Below are positions 32,081-43,708 of a DNA stretch of 64,000 nt, piece after piece; position 1 is the stretch's first letter; every line of letters begins with the position of its first letter. The position numbers and the translations under genes are program-made. Below the pieces are notes generated by a model. It searched no databases and was not told where the DNA came from. It saw nothing but the letters and a program-made list of their open reading frames with translations. The DNA is from Guyanagaster necrorhizus (taxonomy: Eukaryota; Basidiomycota; Agaricomycetes; Agaricales; Physalacriaceae), in contig NW_025064902.1 of NCBI RefSeq assembly GCF_019112545.1, forward strand, positions 1-64,000, given 5' to 3'.

Positions 32081-35000
32081 TGTAGTACTGATGGTGGGTG
32101 GTGGTGGTGAAAAAAACAACGGCAGCGACGGCGATTCTTCAGGCGTTGCTGAGAACGAGACAGCGGGTCTGGACACGACCGTGGAGGCTCAGGAGCAAAA
32201 TAGAGTGAACTGGGAATTCTGCTATCCTATTGGGCCTCATCCCGATCTCGCCCGTCTCTACCCGTTTTAGGAGCTCCGGCGTCACTCCTGTTCCTCGTGC
32301 TAATTCTGGCGGTCCGGTGGTGGTGGTGGTCCTATTCTTCGTTGCGGTTATTCACCGCACAAGTACCTATTCCTGAGCCTACTGTTCCGGATATCTACGA
32401 TATATTCATACTGGCTAAAATGCCTCGTTGAGATCCGAAATTACTGACCACTCTAGCACCCAGAACTTGCAGCGAAATAAGCGCAGAGTCTTCGTTTTTT
32501 TTTGACTCATTCCTGAATAATATCTGTACTTTTGACCTTGATTTACTTCAGTCTCGCCAAAATAGCAACTTTGGGTCACATTAGCCCGCTAGACTTCAGC
32601 CCGGTACCAGTGCGTTTGGACCATGCGGCTTCTCAGGTACCGTTACTTACCTGAGTACGACACTTACTGGTAAAAGTTCGAATTAGATGCCTAGATTCGA
32701 CTTGGGGCACACCCTGTGATTCACCCATGCAGCAAACCTGTTCTTCGTCCCAATTCAAATTGGAGAGATAAGATACCCCCCCCCCGACCCGCCCTTTTCC
32801 CAAAACGGGCATATCCGCGCCGTGAGACTGAACTGAAGTCGCGACCCCAAGTCCAAGAGAAAGCCAAGGAACAATGGGAGCAATTTAGAAATATAAATCG
32901 CCCGGTGACTCGGCGAAGAGTGATTGGTAAGTAGCCGGCGCCATGGAGCTTGAAACATTTCAAGGCAAGTTTGTGCCACAGAAATAGCCCATCTTGAAAC
33001 GTCGAAGCACTTGATGTATGGTATGGTAACCCACAACTTCGCGTGCGGCCATCCGTTGAGTATCCACAAACAGAGAGAAACGCCAGTGTAGTGTACCATC
33101 AGGACCCGCCGACAGCAGCTGGTTGAATGAACAATCTCTCATTAAGGCAGAACTGGATAGTAACCAACGACGAAGAAGGGGGGGAGGCGTCGAGGATTTG
33201 GAAGATAAAAATATATTTGGCGTGATGTTTGCATCTGATCGTAATCAAGGCGAAGAGTGACGCAGAGCCTGCAGTGCAGATGACTTGCGCTGAGGCTTCA
33301 TGAGAAGAATCGCAGGTCACTCCCCGTCCCCCGTGGGGCTTGAGCTTAACCTACAAGAGCCTAGGCGTCTAGACCTCAGCTGGATCTCCAACGCTCAAAT
33401 AGACTGCTAATGACCCGAGTTGGATAGACCAAGCTAAAGCTGAAACTTGGCTAGACTACGGGCCTATTGCTTGCGTAGTAGAATGGGGTGCTCGAATTCA
33501 ATTGCCTAGCTCCTCGCATTGTACTGTGCATGTAGAAAGTATTCAGTCAAGTTGAGGAAGGCCAATTTTGCTTTTGTGTGATCATTTCTTTTTTCTCGTG
33601 TGTGTCCGCGTTAAGCAGCTGACTCTACTAACCCATCTTGGCTCAGGCCCGTGGGGATGAATAGACTCAGTCTGGACCCTGACTAGTTCTGTTTCCGTAG
33701 GCTTTCCGAATTCGAATCTATGATCAGCTTTATCCGTTGATGCAAGCAAGTCTTCAGTCGGCAATCATCGGATCGCAAGCTCGATGTCATGATGACGCCG
33801 CGCTAGCCAGATAGCATCCATTCATTTCGCAGGAAATTAAAAATAATAACGAGCTAAAGGCCTGCTATGAAAGGGATCGAGGCCTGAGTTTCCCTCGTTA
33901 TCACTGCTCTTGACTCTATAAAAGGGCATCTAGACCTCAAATTCAAGTTATCGCTCACATCTGCAGGACATTCACCATTCCCATGTAGCACCACATCACT
34001 TGGAGGATAGTCACCTGGACCATGGGACGCAGTCTATAGGACAGATTTATCCTATCGTCACATCTCTGTGTCCATCGCCTTACCGGATCCAACAAAAAAA
34101 AAAAAAAAAACTCGGAATTTAGAATTCCAATCTGCGTGCTTCTAGCGGAGGCACCGGCCCAGACTTGCGTGGGAGGCTTCGTCATAACTTAACTTATGTC
34201 CTTTGGAAAAGATTTTCCTCCGGCTTTTCATGGACGTTCCGACATCACGTTCTGTGTTAGATAACCGGCGCATTGCTGTATCCCTGACATCGCAGTCAAC
34301 CCAGTTCCGTATGAAATACATGTGTTTGTACCTCATGCTGGTTTTATGCGTGTCGAACGGCCATTGGTCATCGTCTTTGCGGGATGGATGGGAGGTGATA
34401 GTCTCAGGTGCGTGCGTGCGTGCTCTATCAATTTCCAGCTCAGCTTCATCGATAGAACTCCCTCCCTTCATGATGTGTGGAGAGAGATATGACTCGCCAC
34501 CCTTCCTTCTTGCAAATGACTGACTTAGGGTCAGCTACTTCCGTGTTAGACCAGAAGAGTGGGCTTGGTTATCGCACGTCTCCCAGCGCAATTTTTTTGA
34601 TATTCGTCGTAATTCCAACGTTCTGGTGCGGCTCCCGCGGTGGCTCGGACGTGGTGCCCGCGCTCGACTCGCTATGTATCCTAATACCTGGTCACTGGTT
34701 GTCAAGAGGCCGTCGTGAGAAAAAAACGTCAACTCAAAAACGTACCGCCGTACGTATGTCCTTATCCTTTAACCTGGTGTTCTATCATGTTGGTGATCAA
34801 AAGACAGGGACGCCAAGTCGAGGGATTCGATTGGGTTTCTAGGCATATTGTGGGACTTGCGGCGAGCCGCTGGGCTCAACGATGGGACTTGGGAGGGAGG
34901 GGGGTGGGTTTCCCTCTGTATCTCCTTTGGGGCGATGCTGATGCGGGCCATCGTGGTCGTGCGCACTGTAAATAGTAAAACGATGGTAAGCCTTCCCCCT

Positions 35001-35740
35001 TGAGACTTGTTGCCTGACCCCTGGCAATGAGCGCTCATTTGAGGCACGTCGTCAATAGCGATGGACACGAAACAACGAGTGTGCTGGGCCTCAACTGACG
35101 CTCGAAAGGACGTTGTCCGTAAGCGAGCGATCACTTCTAGTGTATTTTCAGAACCACACGTCATTTCATCTCAGGACGACCTCCGAATGAGCATAATTTC
35201 CACAGTCCATCACATCAGGCCGCCGATGAATCACTGGGATACGCCTATTACCCATGCTAACAAGTTGAATCCATTAGGGGCCTAGGCGTGCCTTTACCCA
35301 TAATCTGCTGCTGCGCAGAGAAACCAGGAGGTACAAGGTACTACAGACAGCGAGCCCGTTGTATTCCTCAAAATCTTCGATCTTCCCCCCCCTCCACCCC
35401 CTCGACAATCTCTAGTCCGTCTTCCCATCGGATCAATGATAACCGTTGGCCTTGCCTTTCAACCGCAGACACGTGACTTTGGAGCCGACCCGCCTAAAGG
35501 ATACGGACCGCGCGAGAACCATGGAAGATCGATGTGGGACAGCGAGACACTTGCGGGGAAGGAACGTCAGCGTCGGGATCTGTGGACGAGGGATAGTCGG
35601 AGATTCCGGTCGGCAAGGAGTGGGTGGCCCATGGGTCGTCTTGGCGGGGGAGGTGGCTTGACAAGATCGAGCCGGATATACGCAAACGCCACATAGTTCA
35701 CTATCACATAAGTATGGCAGCTGTGGGGCTTTCCACCTAA
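32081..35740. other. Gene-poor interval, 3.7 kb
   Basis: There are many ORFs of 60-131 aa on both strands, without motifs. One plus-strand frame (32,716-32,934) ends just before a good GTAAGT donor at 32,928-32,933 and could be an exon (AKEQWEQFRNINRPVTRRR), but I found no partner exon. A TATAAAAGGG box at 33,917-33,926 is not followed by a plausible CaaX or other small ORF. An A18-like run lies near 34,093-34,110. Confidence 0.35.
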
Positions 35741-35749
35741 TCTTCACTA

Positions 35750-36265
35750 CGTGATATTGCGTCCGATCTTGCGAGCCAGCGAAGCAGATTGGCAGTGATA
35801 AGTCCAGCATGGAAATAGACGTCCCAAGGTAATTGAAATGAGATCCGATGGAAGGGGAAGGGGAAGGGGAAGGGGAAAGGGCAACATCCGCGTATGGCTG
35901 GGAGTCTAGTCATGGGACTCACGGTTCGAGGGCGCAGCTGGTAAGTTATTGCTGCTGCCATCGAGAGTGAACAACGGTGGATCAGCACCATATCCAACAC
36001 CGAGGACCCGCGAGCATCGCTTGAACGAGTTTTCATCCAAGGCTGCGTCATCGATGATCTCAAGTCATCGGCGGATACAAGGAACCCATGCTATGAATAC
36101 GGGAAGAAGCACCACCTTGCATTGAGATCTTTCATCTGCTGAGAACATAGGAGACATTCAGTAGTCTGGCTTTCTCACATTATCGAGTTCATGAAAGAGT
36201 TCATCATAGGAGCATCTGCCAGTATTAGTACCTGTAGCCATGAGGTCGGGCGTCTGTGACGGCAT
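35750..36265 (-). CDS. Candidate unrecognised multi-exon gene (5' part)
   Basis: A minus-strand exon from ATG 36,265 to 36,179 encodes MPSQTPDLMATGTNTGRCSY plus DELFHELDN and ends at a GTGAGA donor. A second frame, about 36,064-35,920 (IIDDAALDENSFKRCSRVLG ... GADPPLFTLDGSSNNLPA), ends at a GTGAGT donor. These join in phase if the intron is 36,178-36,065; an intermediate 23-nt exon at 36,138-36,116 is possible but breaks phase. The following intron would contain the (CCCCTT)n repeat at 35,851-35,878. A 125-codon frame to 35,433 could supply the rest. I do not recognise the product. Amino-acid composition looks protein-like, but this remains a by-eye prediction. Confidence 0.35.
35851..35878. 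repeat. (GGGGAA)n microsatellite
   Basis: About four and a half units of GGGGAA, with four consecutive G4 tracts on the plus strand. It lies in the putative intron of the candidate minus-strand gene. Confidence 0.8.
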
Positions 36266-36690
36266 GTAAAAGATACTTGGAGAGGGGGATCAGACTGGCC
36301 AAAAACGTGAGAGTTCGGACCATAAGTCAATGCATATGGAGGCCGGTCTGTAGGCTGCCAATCTTTTGATGGAAGATATTCAACTGAGCAAGAGAGGCAA
36401 GCAATAATGATGGATTCCAAGAGCGGTATGACAGCGGGAAGACATTCAATAGATCCCCAGGAAACCTGTAAAAGTTGAACCGGCTGTTGCAACCAAAAAA
36501 ATATTGTTGAAAATTACCACTGACGCTCGGGGCGTGGGTAAACGAGCGCGAACCCTAACCTCAGTTTGTGATCAGTCTTACCTAAGCAGTCTGGAAAGGT
36601 CTTGTCGAAATAAGTTTCCGTTGCTGTCTCCGTCGTTGTCGACGTTGCCAACGAGCATCACGTCTTTTCGAGTCGAGTGATTTGTCCCCA

Positions 36691-39465
36691 ATGCCTATCA
36701 AGCACTTTGACGGTGGGTCTTGTTGGGGAAATTGTGCGTCGTGTGAACTGATATTTTTTCTCCTGAAGCATACCTACCCGAGCGAAAACAATTGACAACA
36801 CTCCAGCTTTCAGCCCTTTCCGATTCGCGTCTAGGCATTGATGCGTCCTACTATCTTCAGCAGCTCACCGACAACCCACCGTCGAGGGAGCCTCTCCTCG
36901 CAGCGACGGGTGGCTTACCTTTAGCGCTCACGCAGCGCATCGAGTCGGACCTTCGTATCCTCGAAAAATGGCATATCAAGCCCGTTTTCGTGTTTCCAGG
37001 ACTTGTTCCCAACAGAAAATGGAAGCCTCAGCAACTTCTAGAGAACACTGAAGCCTGCAAGGACCGACGCGATGCATGGGAAAAATACGAGGCAGGTCTT
37101 GAAGACCAGGCGACCAAGTTGTTCGCTGGGCGGAGTAGTTTTCAACAGTGGGATCTGTGGAGAATGGTGCTGAGAATTTTCAGACATCGGAACGTCGAGT
37201 TCATCATTGCACCGTATCTAGCATGGCCGCAGGTATGAGTTTATCTATAGCTTCTGTGTTATGGTCCAGCCAATTACTAACCGCGTCAACAATTTCCTCT
37301 AGTTAATTTATCTCCAGCGCCATCCAAAATCCTACATTCACGCGATATATGGTCCCACCGACACGCTTCTGTATCCAGGGGTGGACAAGGTTATCACATC
37401 CTTGGACTTGCTCTCGCCCACGCCCACGTTCATGTATGTTTCTAAACGTGCAATCATGGTCGATCTCGGTGTAACCGAAGAACAATTTCTCGATATCGGC
37501 ATTCTCGTTGGTTTTGATCATTCCGCTCCGTTCCCACCTACCATTCACGAGCAGGGACTGAAAGCTACCGTCGACATGATCAAGTATTACAAGACCGGAC
37601 ATGCTGCCGTACTTGCCTTCGTGGAGCATCCTGTTGTCAAACCTATCCAATATCCCGAACATTATGCCCGCACACGCTCCATGATCAAATTTTCCTTGAT
37701 CCTGTCTTCTGAAGGAACTGTCCAACCGCTTCCCCTCGCTATCACCACCCCTCCCAACCACGGTCATCCCAATCAACCTCACCACCCCACGGCTGCGGAT
37801 ATCCCACAGGATCTTCATGAAATATTCACAAATCGGCTCCCAGACGAAATCTATTTTTACCTCTCCCGTGGACTTCTTGGGCCCCAGGCGCTTGTCTGGC
37901 TTACAAGCGGACAAATCATTGAAAGCCCGCCCCTAGATAACGGCGAAACGACGGAATACAAACGATTTGTCAAGGAGGTTATCACCGACGGACAGACCGG
38001 TCCCCGTGCTACTGCCTTGGCACTGATCAGCAGTGTAGCCCATTCCTTCTGGTCCAACCGAAAAGTACACGGTTACTTCTGGTTCGAACAGCCTGGACCA
38101 AACCACACCCAAAAGCCCGTGTTGCACAATTCTCAACAGACGGCCCAGCTGGCGGACCGCGTCTCCGGTTGGAACGTCCCGTATGCCATCGTGGAAGAAG
38201 AGCTGAGACGACAGAATGTAAGGTTTTTCATTTTTTTGGTTCTAGGGAAAGTGCGACCATTCTTGGCTAAAGCGCGTTGTTTCTGTTTTTCTCCCTTCGT
38301 GTTCTTTAGTCCTCCACGATTGATTTCGCGTTATGTCTGGGTGCAACGGCTATGGAACGCTTCGCCCTGCGTACCAAGGCCAAGACGAATCCTTCCAGCG
38401 GTCCCCTTGAGAAAAAAGATGAAGTTGTCGCCAACGTAATCTGGCGATTCCTGGAGTTGCGAGGGTAAGAATAGTTTTGTTTTTTTATCTGATGTCTTCA
38501 TTTCTCACTGATTGTCCAAAACATAATGCAGGTTCTTAATGAATTCTCACACACATTCCCCATTGGCTCGTGCCATGTACACCGCCATCAAACAAGCCAA
38601 ACTGAATGACAAATTTCAGGACCCGCTGTACTTGTTTTTGGAGTTAGTACGGGCGGGTGTAATGCACGGTCATTTATGGTCCAACCGAGCATTCAGCGGC
38701 GGACCAAGTTTCGGCACGGGTTCGTTTATTCTTATCAAGGCTATGTGGTTACTTTCCTGACCCGTGTGCGTGCGCCACCAGATGACGAGAAAACGTGTAT
38801 GTTGCTGGTGATGCGGGTCCTGAGCATTGTTCCCTTGAACTTTAAGGTGAGGCGTCAACGTGACTTATCCGCCGTCGGTTTGATACATGTTTTAACGCGA
38901 TGGTTTCGTCTAGCCCCAGCCCTGGTCTGCCCCTCTATCACGAGAGCTGCTTGTATTCAATTCGTTTGTGCGGTCTCTCACGCGAGCCCTACGGACCCTC
39001 CTTGAGGTGGCATCGCTGAATATGCTTCTCCGTGCGGATGCTCGACGCGCCCGGGACGACCTGTTGGACATAACACTATCTCTGCCGTTCCAGACGGAGG
39101 TGAATACCGGATTTGGAGTACTTGCCAAGGTATACCTGGATGCATTGACACATATCAACAATGGCACCAGAGTTCGTGATCCACAAGCTGAGGGCGTCAA
39201 AGAGGCAAAGATGTTGGCACTTGAAATCTGCGAGGAAACGTTCCCGGGCGTCAAATGTCCCAAGCTGGAAGTTGAGCGCGGGTTCCGGTTCTGGGATGTG
39301 GTGGGTCATTTCTGGACCATGATTAGAGTTGCGATCGCTGATGAATCTATGGGGGGACAGGCGCTGACAGCGATGCGGCAATTGCATTCGGAAGGCGCAG
39401 TACTAAGGGAGCTGATTGACCAATTTGAAGCAGCCGAGGCATGGCTGGCGCCGATGCGACCATGA
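36691..39465 (+). CDS. MKT1: Mkt1-like post-transcriptional regulator (XPG-type domain)
   Basis: It starts at ATG 36,691 (MPIKHFDAYLPERKQL across the first intron) with the XPG N-terminal-like fold: LGIDASYYLQQL, IKPVFVFPGL, FIIAPYLAWPQ/LIYLQ, then IYGPTDTLLYPGVDKVITSL in the XPG-I-like position. The catalytic acidic cluster is degenerate, as in the Mkt1 family, which lacks nuclease activity. The C-terminal Mkt1 domains follow: LPDEIYFYLSRGLLGPQAL, GPRATALALISSVAHSFWSN, VVANVIWRFLELRG/FLMNSHTHSPLARAM, LVRAGVMHGHLWS, ending WLAPMRP at 39,465. Yeast Mkt1 binds Pbp1 and modulates mRNA translation, including HO. I count about six introns; the one with a weak donor at about 38,719 (GTTCGT) is needed to join GTDDEKTC. 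The length of roughly 760 aa is normal. Confidence 0.9.
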
Positions 39466-39990
39466 ACAATTTCTCACGGAGGGGCTGAGATAGCCATGGA
39501 GACCATCGCGAGGTGAAATGGATCCGGGTTCGTCGATGTTATATGATGAGTTACTAACTACATCGCTTTCGAAACATTGTTTTCCTTTTCTCCTGCTAAT
39601 TTGCAACGATGCAATGGTCAGTGAGCGTGGTGCATCCGGCGTATGAGAAGAAGCCGCGCAACGATAAATGCAGCGAGTCTAATTTGGGATGAGAAAATCG
39701 ATGCGGAGCCATTTTGATGCTGGGAAAAGGCTAGGAGTCTGGTCGAAAAGGAATCCGAATCATCTGATAAGAGGAGTTTTAAAATCACGTGTATTCCAAA
39801 TGCGGAACGGTACCATCGGGACATTAGATCTTCTTTTGATCCAGCAAGGAATTGTATGCGTGATCGAATCCGCAAATCTGTTTCTGCCCAAATCTGTCGA
39901 GTACAAAATGGCCCATCCGCCAAGTCGCGTGGCGCACGCTGTACCCCCTTCCCCCACTTCAATTTAAACCACGCTCATATCCTTAACGCC

Positions 39991-40791
39991 ATGTTCGATT
40001 TTGCCCGCACTATGCTTGCCTCCTCCAACAACGAGCTCGCTGTCCTTGACGATGTCAACAGCAAGGCGCGCCTATATTGCCGCCAACAGTACAGTGTCCA
40101 GATCATACAGCTCGTCGAGGGTCCTCCACCGCCTCGGCAGGCCGTCAACGACGAAATCTATGCTTCGTCATCCTCATCTTATGCATCTACCTCCCAGTCA
40201 GAGGGCTCCTCTCTCTGTGAAGACGGCGACGAAGAGTCAATAGGATCATCCTACTGTTCATCCGATGACTATCAGGAGCAGGGCGCATCCAGTCGCGAAT
40301 GGAGCGAGCCCGGACATGAGCGGAGCGGCGGCCCAAATTCTCTCCGGATGAAGCGAATCCTCGCCTGGAGGGCGAACTTTTCGACTCATTATCGCACGAT
40401 GATGGCCGGTATGCTTTCGATATCTTTATGGCCCACAGGCTTCATATTGAGGGGGGGGAACTTCTTTGCAGATTCAGCTCTTTCTGCACCGCTCAAGCGG
40501 AAATCCGACTCTGCCCTGTATACCAATGAGCATACAGTAAGCATTTGCGTAATTCCTTTGATCTCTTACATCAACGCTCATTATTTCCTTTCTTTTTTTT
40601 TTTTTTTTAATTAGTTGCCGCATACTTCTAAGCGGTCTCGCTCCTCATCTCGCAGCGAGATGAGTACTAGCGCCATCTCCTGCGCCGCATGCGATTCTTT
40701 TTTCGATACTCAGCAGAGTCTCCGGCGGCACGGACAGGCCAAGGGAGCCAGCGAGGCATGCTCGGTCGCCGTCCAATACGCATTTGAATAA
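39991..40791 (+). CDS. Serine/acid-rich protein with C-terminal C2H2-like zinc finger
   Basis: Three exons: 39,991-40,408, 40,472-40,536 and 40,615-40,791, with introns 40,409-40,471 and 40,537-40,614 that keep frame. The N-terminal half is rich in Ser, Asp and Glu (SSSSSYASTSQSEGSS, EDGDEESIGSS), followed by LKRKSD and KRSRSSSRSE basic patches that could be nuclear signals. The C-terminus reads CAACDSFFDTQQSLRRHGQ, then EACSVAVQYAFE: CX2C, then a histidine at about the spacing of a C2H2 finger, with a late cysteine in place of the final histidine. Small proteins with this end are common in Agaricomycetes; the function is unknown and a DNA-binding role is inference. Confidence 0.65.
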
Positions 40792-43708
40792 TTTTCACCA
40801 TCGCATCCACCTACACAACCTTGCATCATTTTACCAACCTGCAACCTGTACAACCATCCCAATCTTGTGGTTTTTTTCTTCTTGAATTCAGCCTCCGACG
40901 GCTGCCGTTCCCGATACTTCGCATATTTTTCGACGCCCGCACCCGCAATTTACCATCTACCCATTTTCCCCGACGTTTTTGTCTCACACCCACCTACCCA
41001 CCCTTGCCTCGCCGCATCATGCACCCACGATCGTAAATATCCTTATCTTCGATGACCCGTCGCCGCCCATCACACTAATGATTCTCCTTGTATTATAATC
41101 GAACCAACCATCACATGTGTATTCTCACCATCAATCGCGCTCCTACTACTTATACCTACTGCTCTTGCTTATAGTAATTTCTAACGGCTGCTGTTTATAA
41201 TTCTCATATACAAATTACGAGCTTCCCCCGATTAACTTGTCCATGGTATGGTTCTTTTGACGGCGGACGTCCGCCACGTTCAAGGGCATCTTCCTTCCTG
41301 CCAGCATAATTGGTGTCATCTGAACGGACGAAGCGCGGGACTACCGGTTCTGGATCCGTCAAAGAAGAGCGGTAGGGGCGCTGACACGAAACAACTGGCA
41401 CGCGGCGCAAAGAGTACCTTTCAAGTTCCGTTGACAACTCAATTTCATGACATGCAACTGAACCCAAGTAAGGATCCGATGGGAAAATACGATAGACGAG
41501 GTAAAAAATGTCGTGAGAATCAAAGGTATGGGAATTTTCTTCCATTTGACGCCACGCTTTTGGCGGAACGGTTTGTTCCTTGGCGTGGGGGGGGGTTTCC
41601 TGTTCATTTCCGTGATGAACGACACCCCATCGCTGATTCCATAGATACGCAACCGACCGAGCCCGCCTGGACCTGGTACGGCGGTATCTGTGGGATATGT
41701 TATGTTACAGGCATTGATTTTCTGATATTGGTTGTGGAAGACTCCCACAGCGATTACTGTGGGTGAAACCTCCGTATGATATGGGGGGGGGAAATGAAAT
41801 GTTGATCAGCGCTCATAGCATATATAGTATCGCAACTGAGTACGGGGGCAACACGTCACCAACATTGTAGCTTATGTGCTCCAGAGGATCCAATTATAAT
41901 TGAAGCAAGGAGTTTGAAGGGCCAACGTAACGCGTGTATGGGAACAACACATTGACAAAAACAGGTTTGTAAAGAAAAGACGTTAGGGCCCTCTTTCATG
42001 AGACATGTCATCATGATGTATAGGGTTTTATGAAAGTCCTGTGGGACAACGGTCACTAAAAACAAACCGAAAGGNNNNNNNNNNGTCCTTACGGTCCGAG
42101 TCGATCATGATCACAAAAATAGAGTCCTCGAGAGTACGGGTATCGGAGGTTTGACATGATGAGAGCGTGAAATCCTTGGACAAACTGCGGTATAATAGGT
42201 TACAGCAACGTCCCGGTCTTGAGAGGCAAGTGCACACTACCGTCGATATCAACTCTCGGAGGAGGAGACCCTGATTCTCCGGCCGTGGGGAGTCGTACCC
42301 ACGACTATCAAGGAGGCGGTGAATGGAGGGATGGCTGTTGCGAAGGGCCTGATGGGCATGGGACCAATCCATTCGTCCGAACGAGCAAACCCCACCATAT
42401 TGAAGTGGTCAAGGGCTTGGGTGCGCGGGAGAAGCAAGCCCTTGCATGAGTTGGGTGGGTTCATTCGGGCGGTAGACCGAACACGCCCCCCTCGCTCACC
42501 CACGACTGTACGCGTTGACGATCACAAAGTGAAATAACAAATTCGTCTCTTATTCCCAAACGTTGAGTAACCACTTTGTAGCTGGGAAAAGGAGAGGGCA
42601 TTCTCACCGCAGACTTCGAATCAGTTCTCCATTTATCGTTGCTGTGATTATTCACCTTGTTCGTATCCATCGGTCCGTCATCATATGGGGTAAGCCGCGT
42701 GGGCACGAGAAAAGAGAGCTATCTCACGAATGCCCCAGAGCCCTTGGAGATCGCAGCACACATGCACTACTGTAATGGGTCTAGCGCAGGGTAAGGGTAA
42801 GGGGGAGGGGGGGGGAGGCGAGTCACAGCGTGGCTTCCCCGGTAGACGCGTGGGAAGGAATAGTCAGAAATACCAGTATCGATTATCCATCATAGCGGGG
42901 AAAGTCAAATCTTGAGTATCCCCGTTACCGAAGTTTCCAGTCGTAGAAGACTCCAAAGCATTTTTTGAAGCACAAGAGAAAGAGGGTGTGTGTAGATTGC
43001 CGGGAGGGGTATCTCGGGATATATTCGGTGATACCACTAACCGTGGCTTCTAGCACCGGAAGCAATCAACTAACCTTTAATTTTATCTATTACGGCTGAG
43101 TCTAAAATCTACTATGTTATGTTTCCTGAACGCTGCAAAGTCGAAGGGGGGAACCCCGTGTCTCCCGTCGCTCGCCGCAACAATTCTCGGCCGCTGTTTC
43201 TCTTCGGAGTGCAACGCCCGAAAAAGTTCAAACCCGATTCCTCGTATCGCTGGTGGATCACACACAGATGATCGAACCCCCAGTGTCTTGACCCTATCCC
43301 GCGCTTTGATCCTTTATTTGCCAACTGATTTTCCCTTGGTACTTTCATCCCAGCTTTTTTCGCCCTGCAGGGATGTCCGCTCGGTTCGAATACAGACGAT
43401 AAGTCTTTTGCAATTATACCAAGTATATAGGCCCCCCCGTGCTCCTTCCGTGAGAAGAGAGGACGTTTGCGCAGTCCCTTTTCATGTTTCATCTCCGTTA
43501 CTAGTACATATTGCGTGACGTCAAGGCATCACCAGAGATCCGTTACTGATGCGTGATCTTAGACCAGAACTCTGTGCATGTATTACAAGCTATATGTACT
43601 GTTCGATGCTCGTTTACAATACTTATGGGGTATCTTTATCGTTAAAAAAAAAACAAATACACAGAAGCCGCACGGGAAACGAGAAGAAATCTATCCAACC
43701 ATGCCAAA
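40792..43708. other. Gene-poor interval with assembly gap
   Basis: The longest ORF is 172 aa on the plus strand (41,248-41,766), without motif and with an opposing 129-aa ORF on the minus strand, so it is unconvincing. G runs occur near 41,587-41,595, 41,782-41,790 and 42,801-42,815. Ten Ns interrupt the sequence at 42,075-42,084. Confidence 0.4.
42075..42084. other. Assembly gap (10 N)
   Basis: Ten consecutive N bases. The fixed small size suggests a gap of unknown length between contigs, so gene order across it is scaffold-based. Confidence 0.95.

Noticed and set aside
33917..34030. TATAAAAGGG box as a third pheromone promoter
   Set aside because: No downstream short ORF ending in a CaaX motif and no inverted ACAATA pair.
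36735..36755. TGCGTCGTGTGA encoding C-V-V-stop, resembling the pheromone end
   Set aside because: It lies in the first intron of the Mkt1-like gene, lacks the final X residue, and has no upstream MDNF-like ORF.
41248..41766. 172-aa plus-strand ORF
   Set aside because: No motif, a long overlapping ORF on the opposite strand, a G9 run inside, and composition unlike neighbouring genes.
42275..42360. Possible minus-strand tRNA with a T-arm-like hairpin (GTGGG-TACGACT-CCCAC)
   Set aside because: No A box, D-arm or matching acceptor stem upstream; the loop differs from TTCRANY.
42780..42815. GGGTAAGGGTAAGGGGG as an interstitial telomere repeat
   Set aside because: Unit is GGGTAA for only two copies then G-rich degenerate sequence; too short and not a perfect TTAGGG array.
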